Shown here one piece after another: positions 44,101 through 56,100 of a stretch of DNA of 64,000 bases (positions within the stretch are counted from its first letter, which is position 1; each line of letters opens with the position of its first letter). This DNA is from Protonemura montana (Eukaryota > Arthropoda > Insecta > Plecoptera > Nemouridae), in assembly GCA_947568835.1 (NCBI GenBank), contig OX387602.1, forward strand, positions 30,800,133 through 30,864,132, written 5' to 3'. The translations under genes and the position numbers were made by a program. The notes under the pieces were generated by a model. That model made no database searches. It saw only the letters and a program-made list of their open reading frames with translations, and was not told the origin of the DNA.

Positions 44101-47100
44101 GAGTCGCTCCCTTCCGCATCTTGAGCTTTGACATCGGTAACTACATAACCTCTGAACTTCAGCGCTTGTATCTGCCGTTCTCTCCACGTGATATAGGTTT
44201 AGTTGGAGTCGCGGCACTAAACGAAACTGTCTGTGCGATAGACGTCAAGCAATCACTGTCAATTCCAACAAGGGGTGGTTCTTTATGGTGGGTTTCAGAC
44301 TCATGTCTACTGTAAATAAACTTAGCCTTTTTTATTATTATGAACACTATAACCGTCTCAAAAATCGATTCCCAAACGGAGACTCGAACCCTGATCTCCA
44401 CCTGTCGCGGGTGTTGCTCTGAACCATTGAGCTACTTGGATACTGGCTTTTTGAGATGATTTTATTGTATTTGATGAGAATGACAGTTCTCCAAGGAGTA
44501 GAACCATGAGGCTGTGAATACTCACAGTCACTCTGATTCTAGTGACGCTATATCACTTCACAACCTGTCAATCTCGAGTAACTCCAACGTGGATGCATTT
44601 TATTTATAAACATAGCACTTGTTTTGAAACAAACTATTAACAACTGGGTTTTTGAATGCCAAGCAAAACGCAACTAACTTTTCCAACGTTTCGCAACTTA
44701 CGTCTGTAACTTCATCAAGAGTAAGTGACACCTGTTGCCACGTTCAATGCTTGTCTTCTAGAATGTGCCGCTCGCAAGGGAGTGTTCCCCGAACCGGATC
44801 ACGATCCCGTCATCCAGATCGCGAACATGATCGTGCGTCAAGGTGACTCGGAGCCCATCATTAGAAACGTATTCACGTTGGACACTTGTGCCCCCATCGT
44901 CGGCTGCCAGGTGCTCAGCTTCCAGCGAGAGACAGAACTCCTTGAGGTGCGTTACTCCATCCCTGGGTCTTGCACCAACTGTCCATACTGCCAGCTAGAC
45001 TGTTAGTTCTGTTCGGGAAGTTAAGCAACACTGCGCTGGGTCGGGTATTGCATGGGTGACCATCATACACATGACCAGTTCTGTTTGGGAGAGAGGTTGG
45101 AGGGATGAAAGTTAGTACAGCAACTTCACTCGCCTTGCTTATCAACCTCTCGACAGCATGGATTTGTGGAGGAATCCTGTTGTTCGCGTTGTACCGTCCT
45201 TCGGAAGGGACGTGAAGCCGGTGGTCCCCTTGGTCTTCGACAGGAGTAGGCTACGTGCCGGCACCGGGTTTCCTCTCCTCCCTTCTAGGCTATGTTAGGC
45301 TCATCATCATCCACTCATTCACCGACGCCATTAGACCAGTGCCGCAGGGCCAGATGTCAAAACAGTGCGTCGTTAAACACCACAAATAATAATAATCAAA
45401 CTCTCCGCCTTGCAACCCGCAGAAATGGGGTGAGTTCGTACGAGAAACCGATCCAGACATCGTCACCGGCTACAACATCAACAACTTTGACCTGCCGTAT
45501 CTTCTAAACCGTGGCAAGCATCTCGGGACCCGGCACCTGTCGTTCCTCGGGCGTGTCAAAGACGTCCGCTCCGTTATCAAAGATCAGGTGATCCAGAGCA
45601 AGCAGATGGGACGTCGTGAGAACAAGCTCGTCAACATGGAGGGTCGTGTGCCCTTTGACCTCATCTTGGTGAGTCAAACGACGTTCTACGTTGCATTCGG
45701 AAGCGGGAACCGTTAATGATAATGATAATGATAATGATGCTTTATTATTTTCCTTGGACCCGTGCCTGGATATTGGAAATTTTCAGTTATGCAGAATCAT
45801 ATTTACAATACATATCCTATATACATAACAAAACATACATGAAAGATAATAAAAACACATATATATTAAAGCTCTTCACAAAACTCCTTTACTGAATAAA
45901 ATGCTTTGTCAAGTAAGTACAATTACAAGCAAGTTGAGTGTGCCGGTCATAGTTGAAGAGCAAACGCTACAGTCCCGTTAGCCTAACCTTGCCACGGCCT
46001 GGTGGACTCTGACTTCACTAACTACATGTTGCCAACTTTTAAATGCAAAATAAAGCCAGTCTTCACCGGGGAGTTGAAAAATGTACCAGGAAATTATGAA
46101 ATTATGAATTCTTAACAAAAACTATTTGAAATGGGTTTTGAATGCTAAGTAAAGGACAACTAAATTTCCCGACGTTTCGTAACATGTACCTGTTACTTTA
46201 TCAAGGACTGCTCTTACCCTTGATAAAGTAACAGGTACAAGTTACGAAACGTTAAGAAATTTAGTTTTTCTTCACTTACCATTCAAAACCCAGTTGAAAT
46301 AGTTTTTGTCAATAATTTTACTGGTTTATTTGTTTCTTCTCTCACATAAACAACTCAGTAGAGAGAGAAGTGAGGTTGTGCAACTTCATGTTTTTCATAG
46401 CTGCAACCTGCCAAGGCAAATATATTACCAGTCACTTTTATTTGGGATATTCTTATTTGGCTTATATTTGGTGAGTATTCATCCTAATAGTCCACTCCCA
46501 GGCTAGTAGTCAATACTAGAGTCACCTTGTTCGTTTCATTAATCTAAAACCCAGGTAACTCAATTTGACGAGCTATTCTAAGCAACCAAGCTCACAACTA
46601 AATTAATTAGGGCAAGTAGAAGCTACTTCAACTTAGTATTTTCTCTTGCGTTGTGTCAAATGGTAAAATATCCCAATATCCCAATAGGGAAATCTCTTTA
46701 AATTTGAAACTATTTTTTTATTATTTTTTTTTGAGAAAATAATTTTCTTCTAAATCCAGTTTTGAATAAAATATACCTGTTTAAAATTTTTGCGTTTGAA
46801 TCTCGTACGAAAACGAGGGTCCCCATTTTTTATGACATGAAGTGATATTTGACGTCAGTATGATGTCAAAAAACGTCTCATATTATTCACATTATTATTT
46901 AAATTTTATTGACAATTGGTTATATCACGGTTATATGGAAGATCAATAGGGCAGCGACCCAGTCCTGCCAAAAAAAATATTGAATATCGCCTTTTTTGTA
47001 CTCTATATACATTAAATTATTTCACTTCCCGAGTGTATGTATTTTACAAAATAAAGAAAAATTGAATTGAATTGAAGAAACAGTAGCGAACGCAAAGGTG

Positions 47101-50100
47101 ACCCAAAATGACGTCAGAACAGAATTTCTGACGTCACAGTCTGTTTCCAACCCGCCACGAGAATATATATTTTAGCCATTCTTAAAACAAATATAAATAG
47201 AAAAGTTATAATCGGATTATAAAAAGAAAAAATACATCAGATTTTATTTTAAACGCGTATTTGAACACATTGATAATAATTAAATAATAATCTTAAGAAG
47301 ATTTTCCTATTCCACATAGCCAAAGAATTCCACCGCTAATTTAGCTGATAAAAATGTGTAACTAATATTATTTGTTTGCTTGCCCAGGTGCTACAAAGGG
47401 ACTACAAGCTGCGGTCCTACTCCCTGAACGCCGTCAGCTACCATTTCCTGCAGGAACAGAAAGAAGATGTTCATCACAACATCATCTCAGACTTGCAGAA
47501 CGGCACATCACAAACCCGGCGCCGTCTCGCAGTCTACTGCCTCAAGGTGTAGCTCCCTTTAAATTACCATCGAGACACTTTGAAGCCAATTCCGCCATCT
47601 TGAGAGTCCCTCATTTTCAGTGCGCTGAGTCAGGTATTGGATGGGTGACCATTATACACATGACCAGTTCTGTTCGGGAGAGAGGCTGGAGGGATGAAAG
47701 TTAGTACAGCAACTTCACTCGCCTTGCTTATCAACCTCTCGACAGCATGGATTTGTGGAGGAATCCAGTTGTTCGAGTTGTACCGTCCTTCAGAAGGGAC
47801 ATTAAGCCAGTGGTCCCCTTGGTGCTCTTCGACAGGAGTAGGCTACGTGCCGGCACCGGGTTTCCCCTCCTCCCTTCTAGGCTAGGTTAGGTTCATCATC
47901 ATCCACTCATTCACCGACGCCATTAGACCAGTGCCGCATGGCCAGTTGTCAAAACAGTGCGTCATTAAACACCACAAATAATAATAATAATAAGTTTTTG
48001 TCCAGGATGCATACTTGCCGCTGCGACTGCTGGACAAGCTGATGTGCGTCATCAACTACATGGAGATGGCTCGTGTGACGGGCGTGTCTCTAGGAAGCTT
48101 GTTGACCCGCGGACAGCAAATCAAAGTTGTCTCTCAGTTGCTCAGGAAGGTAAGACATTGAGAGGATCCTCAAGCTTAATATCCAATACTTGGAGCTTAT
48201 TATAGACTAATATAAGCGTTGTTGCCAACCGTTCACACTTCAAACCTCTGCTAAAAGTTTGAGCGTGTTGACTGAAACATCTTTGACTAATGCATCTTTT
48301 TACGTATGGCTAGACTGATAGCATTTGGTGATAAATAGATACTTATCGTAAAAAAATACATAAATTATGTAGAAATGCATTTTGTATGATAAGGTTTGTG
48401 GAACCCTTAACGGTTTTGAAGAGTTATCTTTGCATCAGAGGACTGGGTGTCAGATCTGGCAGTTTTTTGGATAAAATTCTTTTATTTCTTTGATGGGTTA
48501 AGCATGGAAACTCAGGAAGCAGGTGAACTTGAATACCTCGAGACAAGGCTCCTGGATGTGATCTACAGTCAAACCAAAGAATCACTGATTGATTCCAAGA
48601 GCTGCAGCTGCCTCAATGAGTTTGCCTCGGGTCTATTTGTCGTGGTGAAGAAGGGAAGAGAGAGGGAGCGCAAACTTACCGTCGCCTCTTCTAACTTTTA
48701 ATATCTCTAGCAATGCAAATCCCCGAAAAGTTAAAATTTTCGGAATTCTCCAGTAGGTTGCGCTCACTCTCTCTTTCCTACTTCATGACATCAAATACTT
48801 GTGGCATTGACAAAAACTATTTCAACTGGGTTTTGAATGCTAAGTGAAGAAAAACTAAATTTCCGAACGTTTCGTAACTTGTTCCTGTTACTTTATCAAG
48901 GGTAAGAGCAGTCCCTTGATGAAGTAACAGGAACAAGCTACGAAACGTTGGGAAATTTAGTTGTTCTTCACTTAGCATTCAAAACCCAGTTGAAATAGTT
49001 TTTGTCGAAATTAGTGCTAAGTTTACATCAAGTAGACATGAGTCTAAAAACTATCACTTTTGGTATCATTCAAGTCCAGGGCTGATAGTGCTTGGTAACA
49101 GTGGAATGTACTTAATTTTGGTACAATACGTTGGTGATATTGGTAATACAATTCATGCCAACGGCGTGGACCAAGTTCTGACGCTCGCCAACGTTGGTTC
49201 CAGTCGCGAGAGCAAGGCTACCTGATGCCTGCCTACAGCCACGGAGTCCAAGAAGAGCAGTATGAAGGTGCCACGGTCATCGAACCACGCAAGGGCTACT
49301 ATGCCGATCCGATCGCAACTCTTGACTTCAGCTCTCTTTACCCCAGCATCATGATGGCACACAATCTCTGCTATACAACGCTTCTGCACCCAGGGTCCTC
49401 GGAGAAGCTCGGGTGAGTACAGAGATACCAGGTGGCCCCCAACCACTAGAGAACGATGTGGCCCAAATAATCTCCGAGCCCAGATTTATTGGTAAAAAGG
49501 ACAACCCTCTCAAAATGTACCTCCCTGGGTACAATAGCGACATGGGCCATCAAGCCTTCTTGTACCTCCCTAGGTACAATAGCGACATGGGCCATCAAGC
49601 CTTCTTGTAGCTCCCTAGGTACAATAGCGACATGGGCCATCAAGCCTTCTTGTACCTCCCTAGGTACAATAGCAACATGGGCCATCAAGCCTTCTTGTAC
49701 CTCCCTAGGTACAATAGCAACATGGGCCATCAAGCCTTCTTGTACCTCCCTAGGTACAATAGCAACATGGGCCATCAAGCCTTCTTGGCCTGATCAATTA
49801 GACTGTAGAATGCACTGCTCCATGATATAATTACTACATTTCCAAAAAAATGTGAAATACCACTGTACATTTATAAACTTACCACAAAATTCTATGTAAT
49901 TTAATTGTAAATTTTACAAACATTATTGTAATTCTATTAGCCTCAGGTAATTATTCTAATACCAAAGCTATTAATAATAAAATAAATCAATAAAAAACGG
50001 TTGTCGATTATGATTTACTACTAAAAGCTTGCTATAGAAGGAAGGAACTGATTCCGAGCATGCCCGGCCTTGCTTGCAGATTGGATGCCGACCAGTTTGT

Positions 50101-53100
50101 CAAGACCCCGTCCAACAACTTGTTCGTTACGGCTTCCGTGCGCAAGGGCCTGCTGCCGGAGATCCTCGAGAGCCTGCTGGCCGCTCGCAAGCGGGCCAAG
50201 GAGGAGCTGAAGAACGAGAAGGATCCGTTCCGGCAGAAAGTGCTGGACGGGAGGCAGTTGGCGCTCAAGATCAGCGCCAACTCTGTGTACGGTTTCACAG
50301 GAGCTCAAGTCGGCAAGCTGCCTTGCCTTGAGATCTCGGGGGTGAGTGCTATGCACGTTCGTTTTCGTTCATTCGGGGGCTTGCTTACTTTAATCAACAA
50401 TCCTTGCACTGGCAACAACTATTTGAAATGGGTTTTGAATGGTAAGTAAAAAACATCTCAAAACCCAGAACCCGAAGCAAACCCAAAACCTAAAGCATTC
50501 AAAACCCAGTTCAAATAGTTTTTGTCAAACTAGTGCTAAGGTTACATCAAGTAGACATGAGTCTAAAAACAATCATAATCATTGCACTCACTCTCCACAT
50601 CCCTTGGAGTTGGTCTTGTGGTTTTCAATATGGAATTATTCACAGCCAAATTTTTCCATTATTTTTCTTTCAAGCTAAAAATGTCAAGAATCTTGTACTT
50701 GGACAACGAACCATTGACCTTGCAATCTTTCGACGTGCATGGAGTGTTGTAGATGAGGTTTTTCGAGTACCTACCCGATTCTCAAAACACTCCCATTGCA
50801 TTTTATTATTATGAACACTATAATTGTCTCAAAAATTGATGCCCAAACCGTTTAGGCATCAATTTTTGAGACGGTTATAGTGTTCATAATAATAAAATAC
50901 CCCGCGCATTGCAAGCGTTTGCAATTTAAATAAGATTTCATCTAAAAAACTCCCTTTGCACATTGCCCCACCAATTCACTCAATGCAATCGACATGTGTG
51001 TCATTCTAAATTAGCCTGCAAGGACCCAAATTAAGTAGCAATAATTAGAACAGTCAAATTGATGAAATCATAGTTTTCCAAGCTGTGACCCTCTGCAAGA
51101 CCTGTCCAGTCCGTGGCACAGCAAGCAAACGGTTGTCATCGTGGATTTCCTCCGCTTGCAGAGTGTGACTGCGTATGGACGTGCGATGATCGAGCAGACG
51201 AAGCAGGAGGTCGAACAACGGTACAGCGTCGCTAACGGTTACGAACACGACGCGATGGTGAGTTGAAACTTCTCCGTTTTCTTGGCTTCTACGTCTCTTT
51301 GTGGCGACCGCTATCCAATTTAAAATTCAATGATTGTTTATTGACAACTTCAGAAGCATTAATTCGGTGGTCGCTAAATAATAGGTACATTTGATTGATG
51401 ATATGTTCAATCATCCAAAGTTGTAAATAAACTTCTATTCTATTCTATTCTATTTACATTTGTAAAGCTAGCTATGACGTATTAGCTACAACTATACACT
51501 GTCAGGTAACAGTTTGGGAATTGCCAAGAATTCATCTGAGAATACCTCCATCGCTGGCTTTGGTAACTGATTCCACAGTGGTATCGAGCTGCCCAAGAAG
51601 GAGAAACGGCCCACGTCAGTCTTTGTATCTTGGCAAATGTGACTTGTTAGCAAGGTCAGACTTGCCAGTGAACGGTGGCTATGCGATGGAATCTATTTAT
51701 TTATTTATTTATTTATTTTTGGAATCAGTAGTATACATCATACAGAGTTATACATCGTCAACAATCCATACAAATATGCATAAAGATATAATTCAGTATA
51801 TCGCAGCTTTTTGTCTTGCAGGAACTCGTTAGCTTTATAAAATTCTCCATTCATTAGAAATGTCGTAATTTTTAAGTAGAATGATCTGGTATTACCCTAG
51901 AATCAGATTGAATGAGTGGCCTGACAGTGCCTTGCGTAGACTTATCCAGGTTGTCTGAGATCATTCGAGTCTCGAGATCAGCCTTCATCGCTAAGATTGC
52001 AATGTCGCTAAATGTCGCTGCTTGCAGGTGATCTACGGTGACACAGACTCCGTGATGATCAAGTTTGGTGCCAAGGATCTTCCGTCTGTGATGGCGCTGG
52101 GACGGGAGGCGGCCGAGTTCGTCAGCACCAAGTTCGTGCGACCAATCAAGCTAGAGTTTGAAAAGGTCAGATGATCGCATGACTTTTTGTAGACATTCCA
52201 CGCTAAACTAATTGATTGTGCCTTCAAACGCACTATAAGACATCTTTTTGGTACGCAAACGTCCCAATAGGGAAATCTCTTTAAATTTGAAACTATTTTT
52301 TTTTTGTGAGAAAATAATGAACACGAATTTTTTTATTTTCTTCTAAATCCAATTTTGAATAAAATATCTCTGTTCAAAATGTTTGCGTTTGAATCTCGTA
52401 CGAAAACGAGGGTCACCATTTTTTATGACATGAAGTGAAATCTGACGTCAGTATGACGTCAAGAACGTCAAGAACGTCAAAAAACGTCAAGAAACAGAAG
52501 CTAACGCAAAGGTGACCTAAAATGGCGTCAGAACACTATTTCTGACGTCACAGCCCGTTTTCATCCCGCCACGAGAATTTATATTTTAGCCATTCTTAAA
52601 ACAAATATAAATAGAAAAGTTATGATCGGATTATAAAAAGAAAAAATACATCAGATTTTATTTTAAACGCGTATTTGAACACAATGATAATAATTAAATA
52701 ATAATCTTAAGGAGATTTCCCTATTTCTTCACCTGTCATTTACCTCGGACCAAATGCTTATCCACAACACAATCTGAACTGCTCTCATGACATCGTGGTT
52801 TATTTTGTAACTTTAGCATTTAGCTGCAAGCAGTTATAAGCTTTGAGAACTGAATTAAGCATAGCATGGAGTTTGTCACAGGAAAAACAACAGGAAACTT
52901 GGCCTGCTAGAACAACATTGAGTTTAAAAAATCCAGGCGGCAAATCGGCAATAGCTATCGATTTTCAGTATCTAGTTTTAACAAAATTTTTAATTAACTC
53001 ATTTTTTAAAACTTCTCAGCAAACTGATTTCTTCCATGAACATGCAAAGAAAATCTAGAGCATTTATTTGTCTGAAATGACAGAGAGTTAACGTCGATTG

Positions 53101-56100
53101 CAGGTGTACTTCCCCTACCTTTTGATCAACAAAAAGCGGTACGCAGGCCTGTACTGGACTCGACCCGAGAAGTACGACAAGATGGACTGCAAGGGCATCG
53201 AGACGGTCCGTAGAGACAACTGCCCTCTGGTGGTGAACGTGATGAACACCTGTCTGCAGAAGCTTCTCATCGACCGGTGTGTTCACTATCTATTGCCTGA
53301 CCTCTTTTCAAGACCTCTTCCTTCCTAGCCGGACATCCTAAATAACACTGCACTCTTACTCTACAAATCATCATACTAGGTTCAAGATGGATATCAATAT
53401 GAAATAGTAATTTATTATAGGTTGTCAACTATATAACTATTGCATATTATGGATCAAATTGCCTTGCATTTGGGGGTCCCAGGTTTGATCCTGGTGGCCA
53501 GCTATCCTGGTAGTGAGAGAGCCATGTCTGCCTTGCATTCGGGAGGTCCCAGGTTCGATCCTGGTGGCCAGCTATCCTGGTAGTGAGAGAGCCATGTCTG
53601 CCTTGCATTCGGGAGGTCCCAGGTTCGATCCTGGTGGCCAGCTATCCTGGTAGTGAGAGAGCCATGTCTGCCTTGCATTCAGGAGGTCCCAGGTTCGATC
53701 GTGGTGGCCGGCTATCCTGGTGGCCGGCTATCCTGGTAGTGAGAGCGCCATGTCTGCCTTGCATTTGGGAGGTCCCAGGTTCGATCCTGGTGGCCGGCTA
53801 TCCTGGTATTGAGAGCGCCATGTCTGCCTTGCATTCGGGAGGTCCCAGGTTTGGCAGACTCGATTTCCACTCGTTCACTGTCTTAGAACTTAACGCTATC
53901 AAGGAAGCGATGAAAAAGTGTAAAAAGGAGATGAAAAGTTTTGACGACAGTTGACTGGTTCCTATCTACGATGCAAGTAACATTGGGAGGCCGTGGGTAA
54001 TGTTGCTTACGTTTCAGCTGCTGTCTCAACATGCTAGGGAACTGTGAATCTCGTTTGGTCGCCTTGTGAAAGTAACGTTGCTTGTGTGACAGGGATCCGA
54101 CGGGTGCACTCGATTACGCCAAGCAGACTATCTCCGACCTCCTGTGCAACCGTGTGGACATCTCACAGCTGGTGATCACCAAGGAGCTAAGCAAGGCAAG
54201 CAAAACACAAGCCCATGCATTCAACCGTTATTCAACCCTTTGTCCTGCCTTGACCTCTAAGCTACCAGACACAAACTTGGAACCCTTGTCCTGCCAGGCT
54301 AATGGTCCACCCACAATTGGCATAGCAATCAGCACTAGCACACAGCGCATTTAAAGGTCAGCGACCACCTTGAGATGCTAATCTGTCGCTATACAAAGTA
54401 GGCTTGGGCTCAGCTGTCAGTGAACTCAGTAGAGTTCATTTGAGGTTATATTGAAGTATATTACATCCTAACATTTAGACTGCCACAAAATCCTATTTCT
54501 AATTTTACACGTTGACTAATTCCATCGAGAAACAGTGAAGTAGCAATGGTTTTAGACCATCTGTACGGGCAGGTAATCTAAAAACGGAGCACTCAACGTC
54601 CCATATCGTCAGTTGTCCAAGATTGTCTGCTTTGTAATGCAGTCGATTGTGTGCAGTCCCATATGATAACCAAGTTTTAAGATCCTTGTGTGCTATGCTT
54701 GTGCTTATTGCTATGTCGATTGTGTGCAGTCCCATATGATAACCAAGTTTTAAGATCCTTGTGTGCTATGCTTGTGCTTATTGCTATGTCGATTGTGTGC
54801 AGTCCCATATGATAACCAAGTTTTTAGATCCTTGTGTGCTATGCTTGTGCTTATTGCTATGTCGATTGTGTGCAGTCCCATATGATAACCAAGTTTAAAG
54901 ACCCTTGAGTGCTATGCTTGTGCTTATTGCTATGTCAATTGTGTGCAGGCCCATATGATAACCAAGTTTTAAGATCCTTGTGTGCTATGCTTGTGCTTAT
55001 TGCTATGTCAATTGTGTGCAGTCCCATATGAAAACCAAGTTTTAAGACCTGTGTGCACTATGATTGTGCTTATTGCTATGTCAATTGTGTGTAAACTCTA
55101 AGCTATCATGCATGTCACACTTGAGCCATGGTCTACGCCTGCGCAGGTGGTGTACGCCAACAAGCAGGCGCATGTGGAGCTGGCTGCCAAGATGAGGAGT
55201 CGTGACCCTGGCACGGCGCCCAAGATCGGCGATCGCGTTCCTTACATCATCATCGCGGCCGCTAAGAAGACGCCCGCGTATCTCAAGGCTGAGGTGAGAC
55301 ACAAAGATATCTGCAACAGGTGTCCAATGTGTGGTAGGCTCGTTGCACGTAACTGCACTCAAGAAGTGAGAAACTGATTCTTTACTGATTCGTCTGGGGT
55401 CCTCTTATCTCAAGTAACCTGGATAGAGCATAGGATCCAGCCAGATGATCTCAAATAACCTGAATAGAGCATAGGATCCAGCCAGCTGATCTCAAATAAC
55501 CTGGATAGAGCATAGGATCCAGCCAGCTGATCTCAAATAGCATGGATAGAGCATAGGATCCAGCCAGCTGATCTCAAATAACCTGGATAGACCATAGGAT
55601 CCAACCAGCTGATCTCAAATAGCATGGATAGAGCATAGGATCCAGCCAGCTGATCTCAAATAACCTGGCTAGAACATTGGTTATATGATTAGCATGATTA
55701 TTACCCTTGACCTTAAGAGCCCGTTTCCTTGAGATTCTCAAGCTTAAATTTCTAGGATCCGATCTACGTGCTTGAAAACAATGTCCCGATCGACTCAACG
55801 TACTACCTGGAGAACCAGCTCGCCCAGCCCTTGCTCCGAATCTTCGAGCCAATCCTTGGCGAGCGAGCGCAATCATTGCTACTCAAGGGCGACCACACGC
55901 GTACCAAGACAATGGTGACGTCTCGTGTGGGAGCCTTGTCCGCTTTCACTCAACGCAGAGAAACATGTCTTGGCTGTAAGGCAGTCTTACCCGTGAGTCG
56001 ATTGCTCCTTGTGCTCAACCTGGAGTAACGTGCACTTGTATCTAGAAGATATTATTCATCTGACTAGCACTTGTACATGTTTCAAGAAGATATAGTAGCG

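Noticed and set aside
49446-49830. Open frames on both strands over the 45-bp array
   Set aside because: A repeat length divisible by three without stops produces this in both directions.
53463-55675. CRISPR array
   Set aside because: Units are adjacent, without unique spacers of fixed length, and the genome is eukaryotic.
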